From contig OMXX01000111.1 of NCBI GenBank assembly GCA_900315105.1, positions 1 through 15,554 of the forward strand: a DNA stretch of 15,554 nt. The letters are read 5' to 3'. Position numbers and translations under genes: made by a program. The notes below the pieces were generated by a model. It was not told the DNA's origin, ran no database searches, and saw nothing but the letters and a program-made list of their open reading frames with translations. Of the stretch, positions 5,801 through 13,909 are shown piece after piece. How positions within the stretch are numbered: position 1 is the stretch's first letter; each line of letters opens with the position of its first letter. The stretch comes from an uncultured Prevotellaceae bacterium (GTDB taxonomy: Bacteria > Bacteroidota > Bacteroidia > Bacteroidales > Bacteroidaceae).

Positions 5801-7843
5801 ATGATTCAGCAAATTGCAAAAGATAACGAGGCGGTTACGCCTATCACTCGTGAAATGGAGGGCTTGAAGGAGTATTTCCCTCAGTGCTTTAATAGTAACG
5901 GAGAATTCGACATTGAAAAGTTTCGTGAGGCTATTCAGCCGCAGGTGGATGTAACGCGCGAAGGTCGCAGCTACGACTTCCTAGGTAAGAGCTATGCCCG
6001 TATGTTGTCGTCGCTCGATACCACAACGGTGATTCGTCCTGATGTGGAGCACAACTCAAAGCCAGAGAATGCCAACAGCGAGAATATCTATATCAGTGGT
6101 GATAATCTCGATGCACTGCATCATTTGGTAAAAAGCTATGCTGGTCAGGTGAAGTGCATCTATATCGACCCGCCTTACAACACGGGTACTGATGGATTTG
6201 TATATAACGACAAGTTCAAGTTTACAGCTGAAGAACTGGAGAAGAAGTTGAGTATCAGCACAGACGAAGCAGAGAAGATTATCGCTATGACAAGTGGCCA
6301 TCGTGCCAGTCACGCTGCCTGGCTCACGTTTATGATGCCCCGTTTGCAGTTGGCTCGTGACTTACTGTCTAAAGATGGTGTTATCTTTATATCTATAGAT
6401 GATAACGAACAGGCAAATCTGAAGTTGTTGTGTGATTATTTGTTTGGAGAAGAAAACTGTATCGGTCCAATTATTCAAAATAAATTGAATTCAAAGAATG
6501 ACACTTTAAATATTCAAAAAAATCATGAGTTCATATACTGTTATAGAAGATCTCAGATAATAAAGGGAGGTAAAATCTTGGCATCTTTGGGACGTCAATC
6601 ATTTGTCGAAAAAAGTGTATATCAGGAAGGTGACAAATATTTCTATTTGAATGATCCCATTACCACGCGAGGTGAAGGTGGCACTTTGAATAACCGAGAG
6701 AATTTGGGATATACATTTTATTATAATCCTGAAACAAAGGATGTCAAAGTTGAAGAAGATTATGACAAGGAACTTGCAAAAACATCTAATGACGAATCGG
6801 CAGTTTATACGGATAATATCCAATTGATAAACTCAGGTTATATAGCAATTCGTCCACCAAAAGTTAGAGGAAATTTAGGCGCATGGACATGGGAGTTGGA
6901 TAAAGCCAAGGATTCACCTGAATTGATGGTAAAAAAATTATCAGGTTCCGATTCATATACAATTGTAAAAAGGACTTTTATTTCAGAAGAGGATGTTTTC
7001 GAGAAAGATGGAAAATTGAAATATATAAAAGAGAATATTAGTAATTCCAAAAGCATAATTGAATATTCTACCAATGATGGCACAGTTACCCTAAATGAAG
7101 TAATGGGGGTAAGTGGGCTATTTAATAATCCCAAGAATGTGTCTATGTTGGAGTATTTAATAAGCCTAATTGATGGGAAAGACTTTACTATAATAGATTT
7201 CTTTGGGGGATCAAGTTCTACAGCCCATGCGGTAATGGGATTAAACGCCAATGATAACGGAACTAGGAAGTATATTCTCGTTCAGCTACCAGAGGAAATT
7301 AGTAGCAAAAAAACGGCATATAAGGCTGGCTACCGTACGATTGATGAAATAGGCATGGCGCGTATTGAACTTGCCGCCAGGAAAATCAAGGAAGAGAATC
7401 CTGATTATACAGGCGACTTGGGCTTTAAGCACTACACGCTGGAAGAAGTGCCTCAGAATACGCTCGATAAACTAGAGACATACGATCCAAACGTGATATT
7501 AACCACCGATGACACATTGAATATGTTTGGGCGCGATACCGTTTTGACTACTTGGCTCGTTAATGATGGCTATGGTCTTGGGGCAAAGACTGAGGATGTT
7601 GTGCTCGACAAATATCATGCAACCCTCTGCGGCAACCATCTCTATATGACGGATGCCGACTTTACAGAAGAGGATATGGCTGCATTGGTTGATCGCTATC
7701 AGAGTGACCCCAAGTTTAATCCTGACTGCATTGTGCTGTTTGGTTACAGCTTTGGCCACAATGCCAAAGATATGCTTGAGAAGAATAAACCCACCATCAA
7801 TCTGGTGAAGGATAAGAATATAATTATCGACGTGCGCTACTGA
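5801..7843 (+). CDS. mod: Type III restriction-modification methyltransferase subunit (Mod)
   Basis: This 680-aa enzyme should methylate the N6 of adenine using S-adenosylmethionine and supply the DNA-recognition part of the Type III complex. The motif order is that of beta-class enzymes. Motif IV DPPYNTG is at 123-129, preceded by YISGDNLDALHHLV. A helical MPRLQLARDLLSKDGVIFISIDDNE block follows. A long target-recognition region spans about 215-460, and the SAM-binding motif I DFFGGSSSTAHA is at 466-477, followed by ILVQLPEE. The stop at 7841-7843 lies 2 bases before the res start, so expression is probably coupled. The stretch 6440-7260 is visibly more AT-rich than its flanks: 6481-6540 has 13 G+C in 60 bases against 26 in 6121-6180. 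This suggests an exchanged recognition domain. The frame is complete and no simple-sequence repeat suited to phase variation is seen. Confidence 0.93.
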   Translation: MIQQIAKDNEAVTPITREMEGLKEYFPQCFNSNGEFDIEKFREAIQPQVDVTREGRSYDFLGKSYARMLSSLDTTTVIRPDVEHNSKPENANSENIYISGDNLDALHHLVKSYAGQVKCIYIDPPYNTGTDGFVYNDKFKFTAEELEKKLSISTDEAEKIIAMTSGHRASHAAWLTFMMPRLQLARDLLSKDGVIFISIDDNEQANLKLLCDYLFGEENCIGPIIQNKLNSKNDTLNIQKNHEFIYCYRRSQIIKGGKILASLGRQSFVEKSVYQEGDKYFYLNDPITTRGEGGTLNNRENLGYTFYYNPETKDVKVEEDYDKELAKTSNDESAVYTDNIQLINSGYIAIRPPKVRGNLGAWTWELDKAKDSPELMVKKLSGSDSYTIVKRTFISEEDVFEKDGKLKYIKENISNSKSIIEYSTNDGTVTLNEVMGVSGLFNNPKNVSMLEYLISLIDGKDFTIIDFFGGSSSTAHAVMGLNANDNGTRKYILVQLPEEISSKKTAYKAGYRTIDEIGMARIELAARKIKEENPDYTGDLGFKHYTLEEVPQNTLDKLETYDPNVILTTDDTLNMFGRDTVLTTWLVNDGYGLGAKTEDVVLDKYHATLCGNHLYMTDADFTEEDMAALVDRYQSDPKFNPDCIVLFGYSFGHNAKDMLEKNKPTINLVKDKNIIIDVRY

Positions 7844-7845
7844 TT

Positions 7846-10818
7846 ATGGAACTGATACTGCAAAATAATCTGCCGCACCAGCAACTGCCTGTAGAGGCCG
7901 TGGGCGATGCATTGAAAGATGTGAACTGGCAGTCGCCCAAGGATTTCTATGCCAATCCAGAGTTGTCGTGGTCGAACCGTTCACAGCTGTTTACACCCAT
8001 TATGGATGTAAAGAAGCACTTGGTGCCTAATCTTCCACCAAAACTGCAAGAACCGGAAGAGAATGGCCCGCTGAATCTTGACATCAAGATGGAAACGGGT
8101 ACAGGTAAGACGTATGTATATACCAAGACAATCTTTGAGTTGCATCAGCGTTATCGCCTGAACAAATTCATAATTTGCGTACCCTCATTGCCTATCAAGG
8201 CAGGCGCAGAGCAGTTTTTGAGCGACCTATATGTGCAGCGTCATTTCTATGATGCCTGTGGTTATCATTGCGATTTGGAAGTAGGTGTACTAGAGGCTGC
8301 AAAGGCAAAGAAAGGAAAGAGATATTTCCCTGGAGTAGTACGCGACTTTGTGGAAGGATCTTGCCAACAGCGAAATAAGATCTATGTGCTGTTGCTGAAT
8401 ATGGCCTTGTTGACGAATGCCCAGATACTGAAACGTGATGACTACGACTTTGGTGTGTTGGGTTTCTATCGTCCTTTCGATGCCTTGAGGGCTACACATC
8501 CTGTAGTAATCATCGATGAGCCTCACCGCTTTACTCGTACACAGTCGGCTTATACACAGATTCTGAAAGAACTGAAACCTCAGCTGATATTGCGCTATGG
8601 TGCTACCTTCCCTGAAATAACTGTAGGACGTGGCAAGAGTAAGCATGTGACGAAGGATTATCTGAACCTTCTTTACGACTTGAATGCCTGTGAGGCTTTC
8701 TCGCAAAACTTGATTAAGGGTGTTGCTAAGGAGCATTTTGAACTGGAGGGACAGCAGCGTGAGCGTATTGTCATTAAAGATATAAATGAGCGAGAGCGTA
8801 AGGTAACCTTGCAATATGGCAGTAGAACGGAAACTTTGCAGGCTGGAGATCCAATTACATTGGCACCAGAAATGCAGAACGTGAGTGTGGATGCTGTTGA
8901 GAAAGGACTTGTTACGCTGTCGAATGGTAAGCAGTTCCATACTAGCGAACACTTTAGCCCATCTGTTTATGCCCAGTCGTATCAGGAGGAGATGGTGAGA
9001 CTGGCCATTCAACGCCACTTTGAGGCAGAACGTCAAAATTTTGAGCGTCCGCAGCGTATGAAGACGCTGGCTCTATTCTTTATCGACAATATCCGCTCTT
9101 ATCGTGGTGATGATGAAACGAATGGCTGGTTAGCAGAGAAATTTGAGTCTCTACTAATTGAAAGGGTAAAGTTTGAGCTTAGTAAGCCTTGCTCAGATGA
9201 CTATAAGGCTTATTTGGAGGCAACGCTAAAGGATCCTCACGCCTGTCATGGAGGTTATTTTGCAGAGGACAATCAGAATAGTGACGAAGAGATAGCTCAG
9301 CAGGTAAAGGAGATATTGCACGACAAGAAACAGCTGCTGTCGTTTAAAAACGAGGATGGCAGTTGGAACGTACGTCGCTTCATCTTCTCAAAATGGACTT
9401 TGAAGGAGGGTTGGGATAATCCCAATGTTTTTACCATCTGCAAACTGCGCTCCAGTGGTAGTGAGATTAGTAAACTGCAAGAGGTTGGGCGTGGACTTCG
9501 TTTGCCTGTGGATGAATATGGCAATCGCAGCAGCGAAGAATTCCTGCTGAACTATATCGTGGACTTCGATGAGGCTGACTTTGCCTCCAAACTCGTAGCA
9601 GAGATTAATGGTCAATTGCCACAAGTCGTCATTACAGATAAGATTCCTATGGAGTTGATTCAACGTGTTGCAGAGAAACGCGGTGTGAATGAATTCCAAC
9701 TGATGATGGAACTTGCACAGAAGGGCATCATCAAAGATTTGCAAGGTACCATCAATGGCGATATGCTGGGAGAGCTCTATAATCTTTATCCTGAATTTGC
9801 AAATACTGGTCTGCCCAAGTCGAAGGTCTTTGACCGCAACAAGAAGAACAGTAATAAGATTAAGATCCGTCCGCAGGTGTTTGACCGTCTGCGTGACTTG
9901 TGGATGAAGATCAATAAACGCTATATTATTTTCTTCGACCCCATGTTGGAGAAGGAACTGGAAAAAGCACTGCCTATGCTGTTCAGCGATGGTGTGTTTG
10001 CCCAGAGCGTGATTACCAGTGAAAGAGAAATCGTCAGGGCTGATGATGGTCACATGGCATTTGTGCAGGATACGGGCGTGCAGTATCAGACAAGTGGTAA
10101 CCGTATTCCATACAATGAGTTCTTGCAACGTATCAACAGGGTAACTAGTGTACCCATTCGTACCCTACATCAAGCTATGTGCGAGGGAATAGGTACAAAG
10201 TCTTTCTTTAAACAGGAAATGATTAACGATCAGTCGTTGGCTCGCATTATCAGTAATATTACGAATTGGAAGATTGATAATTCAATGAGCCAGTTTAAGT
10301 ACAAGCAGACTGCCTACGATGTGAAGCGTACCCGACTTACTGACGAAAATGGTAAACTGTATGATGATATTGTGCAGAGTTATATAGGCAATCATTTGGA
10401 TAGCGCGCGAGTAGCTGATAGGTATCTTTATGACGCTTATACCTACGATAGCGACTTGGAACAGAAGAATTTGTTGTCATCTGACATTGAAGAGGTAATT
10501 GTGTTTGGTAAGATTCCTCGTAAGAGTATCGCAATCCCTACTGTTACTAATGATTCGTACAGTCCTGACTTCATGTATATGGTTAAGAAGAAAGATGGCA
10601 CAAAAGAACTGAACATTATCGTAGAGACGAAAGGTGTTGATACACCAGCTAATCTGCGTGGTGTTGAGGAAAAGAAAATCAGTTGTGCTGAACAGTTCTT
10701 TAATCAGCTTCGTGAGGACAATCCTGAACTGAACGTGAGTTTTCGCGATCAGCTAAACAATCAGCAAATACGTACTATTATTGAAGATGTGATAAGGGAG
10801 GCAGAGATGACGCAGTAG
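7846..10818 (+). CDS. res: Type III restriction-modification endonuclease subunit (Res)
   Basis: This 990-aa SF2 helicase-nuclease, a normal length for the family, uses ATP to act as a molecular switch or translocate on DNA. It cuts beside unmodified sites in complex with Mod. Walker A METGTGKT is at 82-89 and Walker B/motif II IIDEPHRF is around Asp224-Glu225 (DEPH variant). A C-terminal helicase lobe contains KEGWDNPNVF (from 520) and motif VI QEVGRGLRLP (545-554). The nuclease domain near the C terminus has Ser906-Pro907-Asp908 and, 18 residues later, Glu927-Thr-Lys929, giving a complete PD-ExK site. All catalytic residues appear intact. It follows mod by 2 bp and precedes the 529-aa gene by 5 bp, so the three were probably transcribed together. 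Long antisense frames inside this gene are shadows of its codon bias. Confidence 0.95.
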   Translation: MELILQNNLPHQQLPVEAVGDALKDVNWQSPKDFYANPELSWSNRSQLFTPIMDVKKHLVPNLPPKLQEPEENGPLNLDIKMETGTGKTYVYTKTIFELHQRYRLNKFIICVPSLPIKAGAEQFLSDLYVQRHFYDACGYHCDLEVGVLEAAKAKKGKRYFPGVVRDFVEGSCQQRNKIYVLLLNMALLTNAQILKRDDYDFGVLGFYRPFDALRATHPVVIIDEPHRFTRTQSAYTQILKELKPQLILRYGATFPEITVGRGKSKHVTKDYLNLLYDLNACEAFSQNLIKGVAKEHFELEGQQRERIVIKDINERERKVTLQYGSRTETLQAGDPITLAPEMQNVSVDAVEKGLVTLSNGKQFHTSEHFSPSVYAQSYQEEMVRLAIQRHFEAERQNFERPQRMKTLALFFIDNIRSYRGDDETNGWLAEKFESLLIERVKFELSKPCSDDYKAYLEATLKDPHACHGGYFAEDNQNSDEEIAQQVKEILHDKKQLLSFKNEDGSWNVRRFIFSKWTLKEGWDNPNVFTICKLRSSGSEISKLQEVGRGLRLPVDEYGNRSSEEFLLNYIVDFDEADFASKLVAEINGQLPQVVITDKIPMELIQRVAEKRGVNEFQLMMELAQKGIIKDLQGTINGDMLGELYNLYPEFANTGLPKSKVFDRNKKNSNKIKIRPQVFDRLRDLWMKINKRYIIFFDPMLEKELEKALPMLFSDGVFAQSVITSEREIVRADDGHMAFVQDTGVQYQTSGNRIPYNEFLQRINRVTSVPIRTLHQAMCEGIGTKSFFKQEMINDQSLARIISNITNWKIDNSMSQFKYKQTAYDVKRTRLTDENGKLYDDIVQSYIGNHLDSARVADRYLYDAYTYDSDLEQKNLLSSDIEEVIVFGKIPRKSIAIPTVTNDSYSPDFMYMVKKKDGTKELNIIVETKGVDTPANLRGVEEKKISCAEQFFNQLREDNPELNVSFRDQLNNQQIRTIIEDVIREAEMTQ

Positions 10819-10823
10819 AATTA

Positions 10824-12413
10824 TTGTTGAATGGTATAGCAATATACGATTTTCATGAGATGAGCGATTTTTATAGTTTTATAAAACCTGCATTAAATAA
10901 ACTGTCTGAACTAAATGTTTGGGACAGTTTGTTTGTTATACGGCAGTATCTAACAGATGCTGTCAGAAACTACAACCTTGATATTTCTCATTTTGAAAGA
11001 ATAGAAAATCATCAGGTATGTTCTATTCCCTTATACCTTATAGATTTTATGATTCAGGTTACGCTCAGATACTCAACAACTCATCAGTCAGAGAAATCGA
11101 TGCGACAATTGAAACAAAGACACAAAATTGTAGGCCCGTTTCATGATGCATACGAGAAAGCTAATAATGAACAATTTAAGGATATCTTTGTTTGGCTGAA
11201 GTCATATATGCTGAATCAATTTAAGATCCAACATCAAGAACCCTTTGACTACAGAGTATTTAAATATTGCTACTTATTTTCCAGTCCATCAATTGCTTCA
11301 TATCTAGAAGATAAAATTGGTATCGATGTAAAAAAATATTTTCAGCTGGTTATCTTGTTCTATTTCCTTTTTTCTGAAAAGTTCAGCTTTTCATACAAGG
11401 ATTTGTCGAAATACATAGTTGGAAAAGGGCAGAGATTTACAATAAACGAATTCACTGTTGTGTTGGATATACTGTCAGCATCACTTTCGGACATAAAAGC
11501 TAATATCAAAGTTGATTTCTCTAATAAGCTTTTCCTCTGTCACAATGACGCCATTCACGTCAGCCATCCTATTATTTCTGATAGTGGGATGCTGTATTGT
11601 GTTGCACCACTTTATATACTGAATGCTGGCATTGAGGGACTTCAATATCGATTGGATTTGAAGTCAAAAGACAACCAGAAATTAAACGATGACATGGCTG
11701 CAAGATTTGAGGATTATGTAGGATTACAATTGGATTATTATGCTAAGTGTGGTAAGTTTAAGCACATTAAGGAACTTACCTATAACAAAGGGCAAAATAA
11801 AACATCAGATTGGATTATTTACGATGATAACTGTATAATGTTTATAGACTGTAAATTGAAGAAGTTAACGATAGCAAGCATCATGGAGACAGAGCTCGAC
11901 AGAAATGAACTGGATAGAATCCTTAGCGAAGGAGACTTTAAAACCAAGGGCTCTATCGAAAATCTTAAACGAGAACAACAATCTCCTCTTATTAAAGATA
12001 TTATAGGGCTAGGCGTTGATTTGGGGAAAATACTCTGTTGTTATTGTGACTGGAAAGAAGGTAAAATTAAAGGATTGCCACAATATAATGAGAGTATGCA
12101 TTTTACGGCATCCCTGCTGATGCTTGATGAATGTCTCTGTGGCAAATTGGAATTAAAAGAATATATAGATGCTATAGCCTACAACTATGTAAGGGAGAGA
12201 AGGGGTATTGAACTTGAAGGAATGAATACAAGAGTCATTTCAAGTATTACATTAGATAATAATCTCCCATATATTGCAGAACATGGATTGACGAAATATG
12301 CGATAGAGGACAACTACGAAATACCTGACAAATTGAAAATTCGGAATTCTTGCCTTCATGAGCAGTTCGATAAGATGATTATTGAAAGAATAGTTGAAGA
12401 GGGAGAGCAATGA
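10824..12413 (+). CDS. Unrecognised protein with a possible PD-(D/E)XK nuclease site
   Basis: I do not recognise this 529-aa protein as a named family. The first two thirds are rich in aromatic and hydrophobic helices (for example FKYCYLFSSPSIASYLEDK and FQLVILFYFLFSEKFSF) without a signal peptide. Around 290-350 it has a plausible PD-(D/E)XK core: Glu296 in a helix (ARFEDYVGLQLDYY), Asp329 in SDWIIYDD and Asp342-Cys-Lys344 in MFIDCKLKKL. The next part is charged. The frame opens at a TTG at 10824; an ATG 12 codons later (10860) is a real alternative, and neither has a clear ribosome binding site. It is last in the island, 5 bp after res, and more AT-rich than res, so it may have been acquired separately. 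A nuclease effector linked to the Type III system is the inference; the fold is unproven. Confidence 0.6.
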   Translation: MLNGIAIYDFHEMSDFYSFIKPALNKLSELNVWDSLFVIRQYLTDAVRNYNLDISHFERIENHQVCSIPLYLIDFMIQVTLRYSTTHQSEKSMRQLKQRHKIVGPFHDAYEKANNEQFKDIFVWLKSYMLNQFKIQHQEPFDYRVFKYCYLFSSPSIASYLEDKIGIDVKKYFQLVILFYFLFSEKFSFSYKDLSKYIVGKGQRFTINEFTVVLDILSASLSDIKANIKVDFSNKLFLCHNDAIHVSHPIISDSGMLYCVAPLYILNAGIEGLQYRLDLKSKDNQKLNDDMAARFEDYVGLQLDYYAKCGKFKHIKELTYNKGQNKTSDWIIYDDNCIMFIDCKLKKLTIASIMETELDRNELDRILSEGDFKTKGSIENLKREQQSPLIKDIIGLGVDLGKILCCYCDWKEGKIKGLPQYNESMHFTASLLMLDECLCGKLELKEYIDAIAYNYVRERRGIELEGMNTRVISSITLDNNLPYIAEHGLTKYAIEDNYEIPDKLKIRNSCLHEQFDKMIIERIVEEGEQ

Positions 12414-12432
12414 AGAAGGGTAGATTAATAGC

Positions 12433-12582
12433 AAAAGGGCTCGCTTCTCAGCGAACCCCGTATGCTAATTCATTACAAACAAAACCAAATAACCAATAAC
12501 TAAAACAAATATGCAATAAGAAACCTATTAACGTATGAACTTTTACTGATGCAAAGGTACAGTGATTTGGGGCTGATTCCAA
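12433..12582 (-). ncRNA. Module A: minus-strand promoter, about 110-nt RNA and terminator
   Basis: On the minus strand TTGG (12582-12579), a 19-bp spacer and TACCTTTG (12559-12552) form a sigma-ABfr promoter. About 110 nt downstream is a hairpin (12437-12458; arms GGGCTCGCT and AGCGAACCC, one mismatch) followed by TTTTGCT on the RNA strand. No credible reading frame lies between. Nearly the same arrangement recurs at 13632 and 14550. The unit fills much of the 350-bp gap after the 529-aa gene. An intergenic small RNA is the best reading; the terminator's T-run is weak. Confidence 0.5.
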
Positions 12583-12674
12583 GAAATTAGCCAGATTCTT
12601 GTCGGAGTTGTTGCGACAGGGTAAAGGATTTGTGACAGAGTAGGGGTAGAGGGTTGGAGCGTGTCGTAAAGGGC

Positions 12675-12699
12675 ATAAAAAATGGGCTCCGCTGAGCCC
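12675..12699 (-). terminator. Terminator of the DUF5053 operon
   Basis: GGGCTC-CGCT-GAGCCC (12684-12699) is a perfect 6-bp stem with a 4-base loop. On the minus strand it is followed by CATTTTTT, a good intrinsic terminator for the genes ending at 12764. Confidence 0.8.
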
Positions 12700-12763
12700 T
12701 AATAACTTTAAAATTAACTATGAAGTATCATCCGTCATCACGACGGTAAAACCAAAAACATAA

Positions 12764-13150
12764 TTAAATTGTCATCGCTATAGCAGAGATTCTCTTGCTT
12801 AGATCCTGAAGGGCTTCACGGAATTGCTGGCGTTCACTTTCTGTAAAGGCTGCCGTTTTGCCGTTTACGGTATTGCCATTCACTTTCTGCATGAGCCACG
12901 CACGCGACTTGCCAAAGTATTTCTGGGCAATGTAACTGAGAGAGAGTGCCTTAGCCATTTCTCCCATTTTGGCTCGTATGATCATCTCGTCGCCCTCGGC
13001 AAGTGCCTTTTTCATTCCTTCATCGAACTGGTTGATGCCTTTCTCCAGTTCGTCTGCTGAAAGTCTTACTGATGGTTCTTTTCCTTCAGTGATGTCCTCA
13101 AAATAAGCCCTAACCTTGGGGTCTTTAATGTTGTTCTTAGGATTTTCCAT
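12764..13150 (-). CDS. DUF5053 domain-containing protein
   Basis: This 128-aa soluble protein has the C-terminal signature I associate with DUF5053, a Bacteroidetes-only family: ALSLSYIAQKYFGKSRAWLMQKVNGNTVNGK (about 67-97), then AAFTESERQQFREALQDLSKRI. The YIAQKYFGKSRAWLMQKVNG segment resembles a helix-turn-helix recognition unit, so DNA binding is plausible, but the family has no established function that I know of. The N-terminal half is acidic and helical. It is the last gene of a minus-strand group of three, starting 7 bp after the stop of the 60-aa gene, with AAGG and TGGA words upstream of its ATG. An intrinsic terminator follows about 65 bp past its stop. Such genes are common in accessory regions. 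Confidence 0.72.
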   Translation of the reverse strand: MENPKNNIKDPKVRAYFEDITEGKEPSVRLSADELEKGINQFDEGMKKALAEGDEMIIRAKMGEMAKALSLSYIAQKYFGKSRAWLMQKVNGNTVNGKTAAFTESERQQFREALQDLSKRISAIAMTI

Positions 13151-13157
13151 ATTCCAT

Positions 13158-13340
13158 TTACCTTAATAATTCTTCAATGCGCTCTATCGTTTTCACAAGT
13201 TTGTTTCTTGTGATGAGCAGTTTGTCAATCAGAGCCTGTTTCCGTTCTCTTGGTATATCCTGATGATACAAATCAGCGATAACCCTATCACAGTCTTGGA
13301 GGCATTTGCGATAGAATTCTAATCCTTCTTTTAGTTCCAT
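13158..13340 (-). CDS. Small helical protein (60 aa), unrecognised
   Basis: This 60-aa protein (MELKEGLEFYRKCL...IERIEELLR) is highly charged and looks entirely helical. A proline break (DIPRERK) lies between two amphipathic helices, so a helical hairpin or coiled coil is likely. I do not recognise the family. Its ATG at 13340 follows the stop of the 49-aa gene by 12 bp and its stop precedes DUF5053 by 7 bp, so the three should share a transcript. Conserved co-occurrence with DUF5053 would make it a partner, but that cannot be seen from here. Confidence 0.6.
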   Translation of the reverse strand: MELKEGLEFYRKCLQDCDRVIADLYHQDIPRERKQALIDKLLITRNKLVKTIERIEELLR

Positions 13341-13352
13341 ACGGTTATGCCT

Positions 13353-13502
13353 TTAGTCCAACATGTTTGTGCTCTCTTTTGACGGGGCAAAGATACTAAA
13401 CAATTGTTTAATCTCCAAAGGATTATCAGTAATAAACAAAAGTTTAACATTTGTTAGTTCGTACATCACGATCTCGCCAGTGTTTGATTCGATGTTGTTC
13501 AT
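13353..13502 (-). CDS. Short gene (49 aa), first of the DUF5053 operon
   Basis: A 49-aa frame starts with MNNIESNTGEIVMYELTNVK and ends KESTNMLD, with its stop at 13353-13355. A textbook promoter lies 38 bp upstream of its ATG (13540-13570), and the 60-aa gene follows 12 bp later, so the frame is very probably translated. I do not recognise it with confidence. The TGEIVMY opening faintly resembles the N terminus of RhuM-like proteins, so it could be a truncated remnant of one; this is weak. A second promoter-like sequence overlaps its 3' half. Confidence 0.55.
   Translation of the reverse strand: MNNIESNTGEIVMYELTNVKLLFITDNPLEIKQLFSIFAPSKESTNMLD
13388..13418 (-). promoter_or_regulatory. Possible internal promoter with a palindrome in its spacer
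   Basis: On the minus strand TTGG (13418-13415), exactly 19 bp, and TATCTTTG (13395-13388) match the promoter pattern, but they lie inside the 49-aa gene. A perfect 14-bp palindrome, TAAACAATTGTTTA (13397-13410), occupies the spacer, where a bound repressor would block polymerase. The site could drive the 60-aa and DUF5053 genes separately. Confidence 0.45.
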
Positions 13503-13539
13503 AACATTATTTTTAAGTGCGACAATTATTTATCGACTG

Positions 13540-13570
13540 CAAAGGTACTGCAAAAATCTGAAATGACCAA
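13540..13570 (-). promoter_or_regulatory. Main promoter of the 49-aa / 60-aa / DUF5053 operon
   Basis: On the minus strand TTGG (13570-13567), 19 bp and TACCTTTG (13547-13540) match the sigma-ABfr consensus. The leader to the ATG at 13502 is about 30 nt. Confidence 0.75.
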
Positions 13571-13631
13571 ATGTTTTTGGGGCTTTTTTCAGGGCTTTAG
13601 CGCAGGGGACAGACCCTGATATTAAAACAGC

Positions 13632-13760
13632 AAAAGGGCTCGCTGTCTCAGCGAACCCTGTATGCTAATTCACAAACCTAAAAGCATTATTCAAATGAAA
13701 AAGATAACTAAATATAAACCCTAATTATGCAAAGGTACGGGGATTTTGGGCTGATTCCAA
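13632..13760 (-). ncRNA. Module B: second copy of the promoter-RNA-terminator unit
   Basis: On the minus strand TTGG (13760-13757), 19 bp and TACCTTTG (13737-13730) lead into about 90 nt. The unit ends in the hairpin 13636-13658 (GGGCTCGCT / AGCGAACCC) and TTTTGCTG. The terminator with its flanks (GTATGCTAATTCA) and about 100 bp upstream of the promoter are close copies of module A, while the middle of the transcribed part differs. No reading frame is seen. With its upstream homology it fills most of 13571-13860. Confidence 0.5.
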
Positions 13761-13869
13761 GAAATTTGCCTGATTCTTGTCGAAGTTGTTGCGACAGGAT
13801 CTGGGATTTGCGACAAAGTAGGGGAAGAGGGTAAGGTTGTGTCGTAAATTTGTTTTTTTGCCCAGAAGT

Positions 13870-13900
13870 TTGGAGGAATGAATTTGTTTTGCTATCTTTG
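13870..13900 (+). promoter_or_regulatory. sigma-ABfr promoter for the kinase gene; fixes its start
   Basis: TTGG (13870-13873), a 19-bp spacer and TATCTTTG (13893-13900) are followed 9 bases later by the ATG at 13910. A start further upstream at 13850 would precede the promoter, so 13910 is the likely true start, on a leaderless or near-leaderless mRNA. Confidence 0.8.
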
Positions 13901-13909
13901 CAGCAAAAT

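Noticed and set aside
5801..7843. Phase-variable mod through simple repeats
   Set aside because: The longest runs are about seven A and five G; no tetra- or pentanucleotide tract is present and the frame is intact.
8290..10128. Long minus-strand open frames (248 and 246 aa) opposite res
   Set aside because: They overlap a fully conserved helicase-nuclease gene, have low-complexity mixed composition, no promoter and no family motifs.
13363..13566. Plus-strand 67-aa frame
   Set aside because: It is antisense to the better supported 49-aa gene and runs through its promoter.
13850..13909. Longer start for the kinase gene at 13850
   Set aside because: It would begin upstream of the gene's own promoter; the extra 20 residues have no family similarity.
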